The translations under genes and the position numbers were made by a program. Shown piece after piece: positions 52,451 to 61,218 of a stretch of 64,000 nucleotides of DNA. The stretch lies in contig NZ_CP013650.1 in assembly GCF_001466725.1 (NCBI RefSeq), positions 1,054,001-1,118,000 of the forward strand, in the 5' to 3' direction. The notes below the pieces were generated by a model that saw only the letters and a list, made by a program, of their open reading frames with translations, was not told where the DNA came from and did not search any database. The stretch comes from Lacimicrobium alkaliphilum. GTDB taxonomy: Bacteria; Pseudomonadota; Gammaproteobacteria; Enterobacterales; Alteromonadaceae. Positions within the stretch are counted from its first letter, which is position 1, and every line of letters begins with the position of its first letter.

Positions 52451-53374
52451 ATGGCTAATTATTTCTCCATATTTCTGGTGGTGATCACAGTGGCATCAGG
52501 GCTGATCTGGCTTGCTGATTCACTGTTGTGGGCGCCCAAACGCAAGGAAAAGCTGAGTCTGGCCCAGCAATCTGCCGGAGGGCAACTGGACGAAGACACC
52601 ATCAAGAAGGTGGCACCGGTTCCTTACCTGGTGGATACGGCACAGCAGATTTTTCCTGTTATTGCTTTTGTGCTGGTGCTGCGCTCTTTTTTATATGAGC
52701 CGTTCCAGATCCCATCCGGTTCAATGATGCCGACCTTGCTGGTGGGGGACTTTATTCTGGTGGATAAATTCTCTTATGGCCTTAAGGATCCCGTGGCGCG
52801 TAACAAGTTTATTGAAATGGGCAGCCCGGAGCGTGGCGATATTGCCGTGTTTAAATACCCTGAAGATCCCAATGTGGACTTTATCAAGCGCGTGGTGGGA
52901 CTGCCTGGCGATACGGTGGTGTACCGTAACAAGCAGGTGTATATCCGGCCAGCCTGTGAGCAGGCCGATCGTAGCCAGTGCCCTGAACTGGAACCGATGG
53001 AACTGAAGTTTGAGAAGCGCGGTGAGTTTTACCATAACATGGTTCCCCAGGAGCGCTTTACCGAGCAGTTGGGAGAGGTATCCCACGAAATTTTGCGCAC
53101 TCCTGCAGCCATGGCTCAGGAGCAGCACTATTATGCCCAGCCCGGTACCAAAGCGGACGAGTTTCTGGTGCCAGAGGGCCACTATTTTGTGCTGGGTGAC
53201 AACAGGGATAACAGTCGTGACAGCCGTTACTGGGGCTTTGTTCCCGATGAGAATCTGGTCGGTAAGGCTGTGGCCATCTGGATAAGCTTCGAGTTTGACA
53301 GGCCGCCAAGTAGCTGGGTACCAGGCTGGATCCCCACCGGGATCCGCTTTGACCGTATCGGTGGTATTGAATAG
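52451..53374 (+). CDS. lepB: Signal peptidase I
   Basis: This 307-residue inner-membrane protease cleaves Sec signal peptides on the periplasmic side. Two N-terminal membrane helices (residues 4-22 and ~66-80) precede the catalytic Ser91 in IPSGSMMPTLLVGDFILV. The general-base Lys is in KRVVGLPGD near residue 148, and GDNRDNSRDSRYWGFVPDE is near residue 254. The ATG directly follows the lepA stop, so translation is coupled. Its stop is followed by rnc without a gap. Confidence 0.96.
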   Translation: MANYFSIFLVVITVASGLIWLADSLLWAPKRKEKLSLAQQSAGGQLDEDTIKKVAPVPYLVDTAQQIFPVIAFVLVLRSFLYEPFQIPSGSMMPTLLVGDFILVDKFSYGLKDPVARNKFIEMGSPERGDIAVFKYPEDPNVDFIKRVVGLPGDTVVYRNKQVYIRPACEQADRSQCPELEPMELKFEKRGEFYHNMVPQERFTEQLGEVSHEILRTPAAMAQEQHYYAQPGTKADEFLVPEGHYFVLGDNRDNSRDSRYWGFVPDENLVGKAVAIWISFEFDRPPSSWVPGWIPTGIRFDRIGGIE

Positions 53375-54054
53375 ATGCAGCAGGATTACAACGCGCTGAA
53401 TCAGAAGCTGGGTTACCAGTTCCGGGATGAAAGTGCGCTGGAACTGGCACTGACTCATCGCAGCGCCAGCAAGCAGCATAACGAGCGTCTTGAATTTCTC
53501 GGTGACTCGGTGCTGGGAATGGTGATTGCCAAAGAACTGTACCAGCGCTTTCCCAGCCAACCGGAAGGCAAGCTTACCCGCATGCGCTCCACCCTGGTCA
53601 AGGGCGAAACCCTGGCTGAATTGGGCAGGGAGTTTAATCTGGGCGAGTTGCTGAAACTGGGGCCGGGCGAGCTCAAAAGCGGTGGTTTTCGCCGTGACAG
53701 CATTCTGGCTGATGCCGTTGAAGCCATTATTGGCGCCATTTTCTGGAAGCCGGGCTGGATACGGTAAACAAGCTGATCCTCAACTGGTATGCCCCGAGAC
53801 TGGAAAAACTCAATCCGAACGAACACCCCAAAGATCATAAGACCCGCCTGCAGGAATATCTGCAGGGGCGTAAACTGCCACTACCAGACTATGAAGTGGT
53901 AGAAGTGACAGGTAAATCCCATGAGCAAACCTTTGTGGTTGAGTGCCGGGTTGCGGCACTGGAGCAGGTGGTTTCGGCCAAGGGCAACAGTCGTCGCCGT
54001 GCAGAACAGCAGGCGGCCCGCAAAGTAATGGAGCAACTCAGCCATGACAGCTGA
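53375..54054 (+). pseudogene. rnc: Ribonuclease III, frameshifted
   Basis: RNase III cleaves double-stranded RNA. The frame opens [20 protein letters not shown] with [17 protein letters not shown] near residue 34 and the second acidic block [11 protein letters not shown] near residue 115. It then hits a premature TAA at 53766 after IFWKPGWIR, 130 residues. Adding one T to the run of four T at 53739-53742 restores [16 protein letters not shown]... to the stop at 54052-54054, exactly 226 residues. The dsRNA-binding domain lies wholly beyond the shift. This is either a sequencing slip in a T run or a true mutation. The restored end overlaps era. Confidence 0.85.
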
Positions 54055-54952
54055 ACAACAGAATTACTGCGGTATGGTGGCCATCGTCGGCCGGCCCAAT
54101 GTGGGTAAATCCACCCTGCTGAATAAGTTACTGGGTCAGAAGGTCAGTATCACTTCCCGCAAACCTCAGACCACCCGTCATCGTATTCTTGGTATTGATA
54201 CCGAAGAGAACCGACAGACGGTGTATGTGGATACCCCCGGACTACACCGAGAGGAAAAGCGCGCCATCAACCGCTTTATGAACCGGGCCGCATCGAGCTC
54301 GCTGTCTGATGTGGGGCTGGTACTCTTTATTGTTGAAGGCACCCGCTGGACCGATGATGACGAGATGGTGCTTAACAAGATTAAGGAAAGCGGTCTGGAA
54401 TGTTGGTTACTGGTCAACAAAACCGACAAGATTACAGACCGTGAGACCTTGTTGCCACAGATGGCATGGCTGGCCGAAAAACACGATTTTGCCCAGGTGA
54501 TTCCTCTTTCAGCCAAACAGGGCCACAATGTGGACAGAATCAGGGACATGGTGCACAAAAGTTTGCCACCCAGTGATCATTTTTTCCCTGATGACTATAT
54601 TACCGATCGTTCGTCCCGTTTTATGGCGGCGGAAATTATTCGCGAGAAGCTGATGCGTTTTACCGGTGATGAACTGCCTTATTCCGTCACCGTCGAAATT
54701 GAGCAATTTAAACTGACGGAAAAAGGGGTGTATCAGATCAATGGCCTGATCCTGGTTGAGCGGGATACTCAGAAGGCCATGGTTATCGGTAAAGGTGGCC
54801 AGCGCCTGAAAACCATTGGTCAGGAAGCTCGCCAGGATATGGAAAGGTTATTCGACAACAAGGTTTTTCTGGAGCTTTGGGTCAAAGTAAAATCCGGCTG
54901 GGCCGATGATGAACGGGCACTGCGCAGTCTGGGCTACGGGGAAAATCAGTAG
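54044..54952 (+). CDS. era: GTPase Era
   Basis: This 302-residue GTPase binds 16S rRNA near its 3' end during small-subunit assembly. GRPNVGKST is near residue 16, DTPGLH near residue 63 and NKTDK near residue 126. The KH RNA-binding domain carries [20 protein letters not shown] near residue 246. Its start lies within the rnc frame. The TAG is embedded in the first GTAGGTCGG repeat downstream. The usual followers recO and pdxJ are absent; a tandem repeat array and pdxH follow. Confidence 0.96.
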   Translation: MTAEQQNYCGMVAIVGRPNVGKSTLLNKLLGQKVSITSRKPQTTRHRILGIDTEENRQTVYVDTPGLHREEKRAINRFMNRAASSSLSDVGLVLFIVEGTRWTDDDEMVLNKIKESGLECWLLVNKTDKITDRETLLPQMAWLAEKHDFAQVIPLSAKQGHNVDRIRDMVHKSLPPSDHFFPDDYITDRSSRFMAAEIIREKLMRFTGDELPYSVTVEIEQFKLTEKGVYQINGLILVERDTQKAMVIGKGGQRLKTIGQEARQDMERLFDNKVFLELWVKVKSGWADDERALRSLGYGENQ

Positions 54953-55224
54953 GTCGGGCTTCAGTCCGACAAAGCGGATTGGCGTTTATCTTGTCGGAAT
55001 AAATTCCGACCTACAGGTGTGTGGTTATCATGTAGGTCGGGGTTCAGCCCGACAAAACGGATTGGCGTTTACACTTGTCGGAATAAATTCCGATCTACAG
55101 GTGTGTGGTTATCATGTAGGTCGGGGTTCAGCCCGACAAAACGGATTGGCGTTTACACTTGTCGGAGTAAATTCCGACCTACAGCTGTGTGGTTATCATG
55201 TAGGTCGGCATTTATCCCGACAAA
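54949..55224. repeat. 84-bp tandem palindromic array between era and pdxH
   Basis: GTAGGTCGG starts at 54949, 55032, 55116 and 55200, with spacings of 83, 84 and 84 bases; the last copy is partial. Each unit is an imperfect palindrome GTAGGTCGG...CCGACCTAC followed by an AGGTGTGTGGTTATCAT spacer. The era TAG is inside the first copy. The family also occurs near prfB, after lysS and near ygfZ, but there it is not in this short tandem form. Confidence 0.88.
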
Positions 55225-55239
55225 TAAAAGGGGCAGTCA

Positions 55240-55884
55240 ATGATAGAGAATCTTGCAGCATTACGGCGTGAATATACCCAGGGCGGTCTGCACAGAGAAG
55301 ATCTGAATGCTGACCCTATCCTACAGTTTGAAGCCTGGCTGCAGGATGTTATCACCGCCGGCATTCCCGATCCTACCGCCATGACGGTTGCTACAGTGGA
55401 TGCACAAGGGCAGCCTTCCCAACGTATTGTGTTACTCAAAGATGTGTCTGAGAAAGGCTTTGTTTTTTACACTAATCTTGAGAGCCGCAAGGCAAAAGAG
55501 CTGGCTAATAATAATAAGGTCTCACTTCATTTTCCCTGGCATCTGCTCGAACGTCAGGTAAAAATATGCGGCCAGGCACAGCCGTTGTCAAAAACGGAAG
55601 TAGCCCGTTATTTTCTCTCCCGCCCCCGTGAGAGTCAGCTAGCGGCCTGGGCATCGGCGCAGAGCCGACCCATCTCCACCCGTCAGATGCTGATGAGCAA
55701 ATTTAACGAAGTGAAACAGAAATTCGCCGACGGCGATGTGACCTTACCGGCATTCTGGGGCGGTTTCAGGGTGGTTCCGCATGAGATAGAGTTCTGGCAG
55801 GGAGGGGAGCATCGATTACACGACAGATTTTGCTACCGTTTAGAGCAACAGGGGCAATGGAAAATTGAACGTCTGATGCCCTGA
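55240..55884 (+). CDS. pdxH: Pyridoxamine 5'-phosphate oxidase
   Basis: This 214-residue FMN enzyme makes pyridoxal 5'-phosphate from the pyridoxine or pyridoxamine phosphate. Family blocks are visible: [15 protein letters not shown] near the start, [19 protein letters not shown] near residue 66, [10 protein letters not shown] near residue 88, and the C-terminal [20 protein letters not shown]. The ATG is preceded by AAAAGGGG at 55226-55233. It sits 288 bases after era and is an unusual neighbour for it. Confidence 0.95.
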   Translation: MIENLAALRREYTQGGLHREDLNADPILQFEAWLQDVITAGIPDPTAMTVATVDAQGQPSQRIVLLKDVSEKGFVFYTNLESRKAKELANNNKVSLHFPWHLLERQVKICGQAQPLSKTEVARYFLSRPRESQLAAWASAQSRPISTRQMLMSKFNEVKQKFADGDVTLPAFWGGFRVVPHEIEFWQGGEHRLHDRFCYRLEQQGQWKIERLMP

Positions 55885-55903
55885 ACTGCACTGGAGTCCG
55901 ACC

Positions 55904-56674
55904 ATGATCGACAGCCATTGCCATCTGGATTTTGACGCTTTTGATGAGGATCGCAAGCAGGTGATTGAGCGGGCCCGGAACAAAGGCGTTGAACGTATTG
56001 TGATCCCCGGGGTGGCTTCTGCCAACTGGCAAAATCTGATTCAACTTTGTGAAAGGGAGCCGCGGCTGGAATTTGCACTGGGATTGCATCCCTGGTTTCT
56101 CGCGCAGTTCCAGCCCTCAGATCTGAGTCTGCTGGATGACATGCTTAATCAGTACAAGGGTAAGGTAAAAGCCGTTGGCGAGATAGGGCTGGATTATGGC
56201 GGTACGGTTAATATCAGCCAGGAGCAACAGGAAGAGATATTCTGTGCTCAGCTTGAGCTGGCCCAACAACACGAATTGCCTGTGATCGTTCACCATCGTA
56301 AATCCCATCATCGTATTCTGCATTGTCTCAAAACCACGGGTTTTGCCCAGAGTGGGGTTATCCATGCCTTTTCCGGCAGTATTGAACAGGCGCAGGCTTA
56401 TCTGAACAGGGGCTTTAAACTGGGTATCGGCGGTACCATTACCTATCCGCGGGCCAGCAAGACCCGGCAAACGGTTGCGGCTTTACCTGCCGCGGCTATT
56501 TTACTGGAAACCGATGCGCCGGATATGCCCGTCAATGGCCGCCAGGGGCAGCGCAACAGCCCTGAATATCTGGACGAGGTGCTGCAGGCATTGGCAGAGA
56601 TAAGGCAGGAGTCTGCTACTGAACTGGAGCGGCAAAGCGATGAAAACAGCCGTTTGTTATTCGGCTTGTCTTAA
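55904..56674 (+). CDS. TatD family metal-dependent hydrolase
   Basis: This 256-residue amidohydrolase-fold protein has metal-binding HCHLD at the N-terminus (MIDSHCHLDFD), GEIGLDYGG near residue 97 and LETDAPDMPVNGRQGQRNSP near residue 195. TatD relatives are deoxyribonucleases or phosphoesterases; this one resembles YjjV more than TatD. It lies 19 bases after pdxH, so they may be co-transcribed. Its last 18 bases overlap the stop of the convergent ytjB-like gene. Confidence 0.9.
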   Translation: MIDSHCHLDFDAFDEDRKQVIERARNKGVERIVIPGVASANWQNLIQLCEREPRLEFALGLHPWFLAQFQPSDLSLLDDMLNQYKGKVKAVGEIGLDYGGTVNISQEQQEEIFCAQLELAQQHELPVIVHHRKSHHRILHCLKTTGFAQSGVIHAFSGSIEQAQAYLNRGFKLGIGGTITYPRASKTRQTVAALPAAAILLETDAPDMPVNGRQGQRNSPEYLDEVLQALAEIRQESATELERQSDENSRLLFGLS

Positions 56675-57268
56675 CAGCGGGTAACGCAGTTTATAAAAGC
56701 CCCGGGTGACTAATACGCCTATGGCGAAGGCCAGTAGCATCAGTACCTGAGTCTGGTGGTGGTTGTGCTTAGTCAGCGCTGCCTGATATTGCAATACCCG
56801 CTCGCGGTCGAGTATTAATTTCAGATAACCCTGCAGATTGTCCTGATGGATGATTTCCTGTACGTAAATCAGACTGTTGGCATCCTGGCGGTCCGTATAT
56901 AGGCGGGTGATGCTGATATTCTCACCGGCCTGATTCAGTTCAATACCTCTGGCGTCGTGCAAACTGGCGGTGCGCACATGGGGATCCTCTGCCAGTTGGT
57001 CGAGTAACTGCTGTGCGGATATGATGCCGTCTTGCTCCGATGATAAGGTCAATGCCGCCAGGCCCGCTCCTTGCGCAATCAGGCTGCGACCCAGTTGATC
57101 GGCCTGGGCCTGCAATTCTTCGGTATCCTGCCCGGCGCTGAAAAACCAGATATTGACGACAATAATCAGCGCGGCGATGGCTAACCCGAGGTTCGCCAGC
57201 CGTTTATAGATGGAATAGGTGCTGGGACTGACCTGTTCCGCCTGGTCAAAGGAAATGGACACTTTCAT
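56657..57268 (-). CDS. YtjB/Smp/AhpA-like periplasmic membrane protein
   Basis: This 203-residue protein has an N-terminal signal-anchor (LGLAIAALIIVVNIWFFSAG near residue 28), a periplasmic stretch of about 130 residues, and a second hydrophobic segment near the C-terminus (VLMLLAFAIGVLVTRGF). The location divergent to serB and the layout match E. coli YtjB (Smp), a family of unclear function. Its 3' end overlaps the tatD-like gene by 18 bases in a convergent arrangement. Confidence 0.75.
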   Translation of the reverse strand: MKVSISFDQAEQVSPSTYSIYKRLANLGLAIAALIIVVNIWFFSAGQDTEELQAQADQLGRSLIAQGAGLAALTLSSEQDGIISAQQLLDQLAEDPHVRTASLHDARGIELNQAGENISITRLYTDRQDANSLIYVQEIIHQDNLQGYLKLILDRERVLQYQAALTKHNHHQTQVLMLLAFAIGVLVTRGFYKLRYPLLRQAE

Positions 57269-57398
57269 AGTGTCTCCACTATATCAACTCAACCGGTGAA
57301 TTGGTATCAGGTTCAGGTCCGCTATATCTGATTCCATTTATCACTTGGGGCACAGAGGGGGATTGGTTAGAATCTGCAGTTCACTTAATACCCGGATA

Positions 57399-58478
57399 AT
57401 GATTTTGACCGAACTGCAACTCAAATCCAGTCAACTGCACTCCAGTCTGTTTTTACGTCAGCTTTTTGAGATCCCCGACCTGAAGCTGTTTCAACTGCAG
57501 CCGGAAAAGGTCTGCACCAATCTCAGTGCTGAGCAACTGGGCGGCATGGCTTGTTCCATAGGTGATGGTCAGCCTTCACGGGTTTCTGAGAACTGGCAAC
57601 CGGCAAAGATGATTATCAGGGCTCAGGCGCTCACCCTAGACAAAGTTCTTAAGGTGCAGCAGGCCCTGCACGAGCAAATGCAGGTGAAGGGGATCCGGGC
57701 TATTGCGCTGAATGACCGCAAACAGGATTACGGTGTTGGTCTGGATATCGCGTTATCACCGCAGGGGGTGCCTAAGGAGCTTTTGCATAAGCTGGCGCTG
57801 ACACATCAACTGGAGCTGAATCTGCTAACCCGCTCAGTGAGCCTGAAGAAACCAGGGCTATTGCTGATGGATATGGACAGCACCATGATTGCGATGGAGT
57901 GCATTGATGAAATAGCCAAACTGGCCGGTGTCGGTGAACAGGTGTCAGAGGTCACCGAACTGGCGATGCAGGGCAAGCTGGATTTCGCCGGCAGCCTGTG
58001 CAGCCGGGTAGCCTGTCTTGAAAATGCCAGCGAAGAAATCTTGTGGCAGGTCAGGGAGGCGATGCCAATCATGCCGGGACTGGAGCGATTGGTTTCATTG
58101 CTTAAAAGTCATGGCTGGAAGGTGGCACTGGTTTCCGGTGGCTTTACTTTCTTCGCCGATTATCTGAAACAACGTCTGGGGCTGGACTTTGCCCGTGCCA
58201 ATGAGCTCGAGATAATCGACGGCCGTCTGACAGGCAAAGTGCAGGGCGAAATTGTCGATGGCACGGTTAAAGCCAATACTCTGGCAGAATTAGCGCAGCG
58301 TTATGATATCGGCATGCAACAGACTGTTGCGATGGGGGATGGTGCCAACGATCTGAAAATGATGGCGCAGGCCGGCCTCGGAGTCGCCTATAAAGCCAAG
58401 CCCGTGGTGTTGCAGCAGGCCGATGCGGCAATACGTTTTGGCGGCCTTGACGAGCTGCTTTACCTGCTTGAATCCTGA
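57399..58478 (+). CDS. serB: Phosphoserine phosphatase
   Basis: This 359-residue HAD enzyme makes the last step of serine synthesis. The nucleophile motif MDMDST is near residue 156, VALVSGGFTFFADYL near residue 243, and GDGANDLKMMAQAGLG near residue 312. The N-terminal ~145 residues are ACT-like and variable. The start ATG at 57399 lies only ~8 bases after a promoter-like TAATAC (57386-57391), with TTGGTT 17 bases before it, and no ribosome-binding site is seen, so a leaderless transcript is possible. An in-frame TTG at 57345 is not family-like. Confidence 0.93.
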   Translation: MILTELQLKSSQLHSSLFLRQLFEIPDLKLFQLQPEKVCTNLSAEQLGGMACSIGDGQPSRVSENWQPAKMIIRAQALTLDKVLKVQQALHEQMQVKGIRAIALNDRKQDYGVGLDIALSPQGVPKELLHKLALTHQLELNLLTRSVSLKKPGLLLMDMDSTMIAMECIDEIAKLAGVGEQVSEVTELAMQGKLDFAGSLCSRVACLENASEEILWQVREAMPIMPGLERLVSLLKSHGWKVALVSGGFTFFADYLKQRLGLDFARANELEIIDGRLTGKVQGEIVDGTVKANTLAELAQRYDIGMQQTVAMGDGANDLKMMAQAGLGVAYKAKPVVLQQADAAIRFGGLDELLYLLES

Positions 58479-58497
58479 TTCAGATGGATTGATTCAG

Positions 58498-61002
58498 TCA
58501 GTCGCTGGTTGCTGTCTGGGGCGCTTGCTGAGTCTTAGCCTGCTGTCCGTTTTTCGCCGGAGTGGTGCCTGAGGGCAAAGCTAACCCATAGCGATATATG
58601 GACTCTGCGGTCACATCGATGATATCCGCCACTGCAGCGATGGCCCAGAGCTGCTCTTCCAGCATTTTTGCTTTATGCACAGCATAGGTACCGACATAAT
58701 TAAGCTCAGCATTGAGCAGGGAGATATCCGGCCTGCCGGTTCGGGTCACAAACAGTCGCAGTGCCAGAAAACGTCCCTGATGTTGGGCATTGCGAATAAA
58801 TTGCCGTCGCTGACTGTCGTCTCTGAATTGTTGGGCTACTCTGACCTGGAAAGCCTGATGGATCTCCTGAGCCGCAGGGTCGAAGGCAATAAATAGCTCA
58901 AAACTGGCCGGTTTATTGTGGGTTCTTAAGTGTTTTACTGCCTGTTCGATAAAACCTTTTCCTTCGACGATCACGCCGTACAAGGGGTACAGATTGAGTT
59001 TGTGTTGCTCTGCAAGGTGAGTAAACAGCCCATAGAGTGGGTGATGGGAATTGGGACTGGTTACGCTTTGCGGGGTTAACTCTATACCGTCTTTGCGGAT
59101 AAACATTGCTATATTCGGGATGTTGGCTGCATAAATATTACGCAGTGCCTCGCCAATACCGGCCATATCGCGGTCTTCACCCTTGCTGCGTAGTTTGCGT
59201 CTGTTGCTGCGGATCAGGTCATCGAAGAACTTTCTCGCGGTCTCTTCCTGTTCAGCCAGTTTAAGATGAATGACCTTGGCGTCATCACTGATACGCACGA
59301 CCTCATAGCTGATTTTGGTCAATCCATATTTGTGCATCTGTTTCTGCAATTTAGGAAACAGCAATTGCAGCTCTTCACCCATCGCCAGTGGAAAAGGGTT
59401 CTGCATTTCTACTTTCAGGCCAGAGGGAGATAAGTCTTCGGTGACGCCGTTTAAGCGCAGCTCCTCAAAACTCAGGGTAACCGGGCTGCGCAGCATAAAG
59501 CGGGTTTCCCGCCTGAGTTCCTGATAACGAAAGCGATACGGCGTGATCTCAGCAGGATGGCGGTTGCGCGGGTGACAGAAGACCTGCAGGCCGGATAACT
59601 GACCTTTGGCCAGTTTACGCCGCTGATAGGCCCGGGTGTTCCACTCATTGCTGATGTCGGTGATAAGGGCAATATGGGTCAGGGTTTTCAGTTTTGACAT
59701 CAGCCTTGCCGAGGGAGGCATATTCATACGGCGGATCTGATCATTGACGGTATCCGGCAGTGACAGCGGAGTATGGCACTGCTCCGGGTGCATATCGGTT
59801 AACTGCAATTTGTACACCCGCCAGCTTGCCTTGCGCGAACCATAGGCCAGATACGCATCTTTTACCTCAGGATGGGCCTCCAGCTCTTCCAGGGTGGCAC
59901 TGTAGAAGTAAACCCGCCCTTCGGTGGTATGCGTAAACACATACAGATAGGTGCTTTGTTCGCCCTGAGGTTTTTCCAGCAATCGTTGCAGTCGCTGCCT
60001 TGTGAACAGGTAGCCCATGCGCAGTCCGCCGGTCTCGTCATTCCAGAACTGGATACTGTCTTTATTGCAGTCATTGCTGATCAGATACCTGGGCGTCAGC
60101 TTGTCGTCGTTATTTTCAATAAACACCGGCACCGAGGTGATATGGGGAATGTAATACTGTTCATAGCCCTTGACCATGATGGCCTCAATGGTGTTATCCA
60201 TATTGACCTTATAACGCCGTTTGTTGCCCTGAATAAAACGTTCGAGAAATTCATCAAAAGCTTGCTGTTCTTTGTCATAAAGGCGTTTCAGACACACACG
60301 TTGCTCTTCGCGACTGCGATCCACATCGGTGACAAGGTAGTTAACACTCTCGCCGCGATGAAGCCCGTATTCTGTCTCCAGTCCGCGGAAATGGATCTTC
60401 AGTTTATCACCGGGTTTGAGCAGGTGGCGTTTGTTGACTTTGAGCTTTAATCCACTGATGGAGATATCGACACTGGTGGCGTGGATGGACTCATTCAGCT
60501 CAGTAAAGGCTTCCACCGGCACCACAAAATTCATTCGCTCCTCACGGCGCTGGTTGACGCCGGAAAAGTTAATAATCGGGGTCTGATATTGCTTCTCCGG
60601 AGGCAGGTCCGGCAATGTTTGCTCAATGGCTTGTTTGTCGCGTTGTTTTTGGTGCATTACGCGGAAATTGTTTTCCGTGTTGGTAACGGCCTCATACACG
60701 CCAATGGTGTAGCCGCCAAAGCTGCGCACCTGGCGTTCAAACACTTCGATGGCCACATCATCCAGAAAATGAGTAATGCCCTCGTGCTCATAGGGCTGAC
60801 ATTTGCCGTCCACCATGCCTCGCAGGTCGATCATGCGTTGAGTGGGTTTGGACTGGCGCTTGAGTTCCATTTTCAGAAGAAAACGCTTGGGCTTAGGAAC
60901 AGAAGCGGCCACCTGAGACAATATCTGGTTGAACGCCGGTTCTTTTACCACCGGTTTCAGTTGTTCAATAAGATCCTGATATTGCTCTAGTCCCTGACTC
61001 AT
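58498..61002 (-). CDS. Large PilZ-domain protein
   Basis: This 834-residue cytoplasmic protein has two PilZ domains, which bind cyclic di-GMP. The first has RREER near residue 154 and DISISGL near residue 183. The second has RRETR near residue 497 and DLSPSGLK near residue 523. The long spaces before, between and after are mostly helical and charged. No signal peptide or membrane segment is visible, and the C-terminus is Gln/Thr-rich. Proteins of this layout sit downstream of serB in many Alteromonadales; the output function is not known. It is convergent to serB with 19 bases between. Confidence 0.85.
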   Translation of the reverse strand: MSQGLEQYQDLIEQLKPVVKEPAFNQILSQVAASVPKPKRFLLKMELKRQSKPTQRMIDLRGMVDGKCQPYEHEGITHFLDDVAIEVFERQVRSFGGYTIGVYEAVTNTENNFRVMHQKQRDKQAIEQTLPDLPPEKQYQTPIINFSGVNQRREERMNFVVPVEAFTELNESIHATSVDISISGLKLKVNKRHLLKPGDKLKIHFRGLETEYGLHRGESVNYLVTDVDRSREEQRVCLKRLYDKEQQAFDEFLERFIQGNKRRYKVNMDNTIEAIMVKGYEQYYIPHITSVPVFIENNDDKLTPRYLISNDCNKDSIQFWNDETGGLRMGYLFTRQRLQRLLEKPQGEQSTYLYVFTHTTEGRVYFYSATLEELEAHPEVKDAYLAYGSRKASWRVYKLQLTDMHPEQCHTPLSLPDTVNDQIRRMNMPPSARLMSKLKTLTHIALITDISNEWNTRAYQRRKLAKGQLSGLQVFCHPRNRHPAEITPYRFRYQELRRETRFMLRSPVTLSFEELRLNGVTEDLSPSGLKVEMQNPFPLAMGEELQLLFPKLQKQMHKYGLTKISYEVVRISDDAKVIHLKLAEQEETARKFFDDLIRSNRRKLRSKGEDRDMAGIGEALRNIYAANIPNIAMFIRKDGIELTPQSVTSPNSHHPLYGLFTHLAEQHKLNLYPLYGVIVEGKGFIEQAVKHLRTHNKPASFELFIAFDPAAQEIHQAFQVRVAQQFRDDSQRRQFIRNAQHQGRFLALRLFVTRTGRPDISLLNAELNYVGTYAVHKAKMLEEQLWAIAAVADIIDVTAESIYRYGLALPSGTTPAKNGQQAKTQQAPQTATSD

Positions 61003-61218
61003 GCTGATTCAAACCTGCGCTTTGTGTTGAATATAATCTGTTATCGGTGATTTTGCGTATTTCTTGTGCCGATCCGCTGGCCGGTGCAGGCCCACAGATA
61101 TGCGGAATACGATGTTATCTTACTTTATTGTTGCAGATTCCGTGCCGTCTGTCCCGCTGGTGATCCATGATACCGACAAGATATACTGTCACCAGAATTA
61201 TCAAAACGGGATGGTTAG

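Noticed and set aside
52721..53560. 279-codon open frame on the minus strand
   Set aside because: It lies opposite lepB and rnc, which are well conserved, and has no match to a known family.
53375..53767. rnc as a programmed -1 frameshift gene
   Set aside because: The sequence at the shift (GCC ATT TTC TGG) is not an X-XXY-YYZ heptamer, and RNase III is not known to be made this way. A lost T in a T run is simpler.
54906..55271. Open frame of 121 codons with internal 28-residue repeats
   Set aside because: It is produced by the 84-bp tandem array, whose period is a multiple of three, so stop codons are absent from several frames. It overlaps era and pdxH and has no ribosome-binding site or family.
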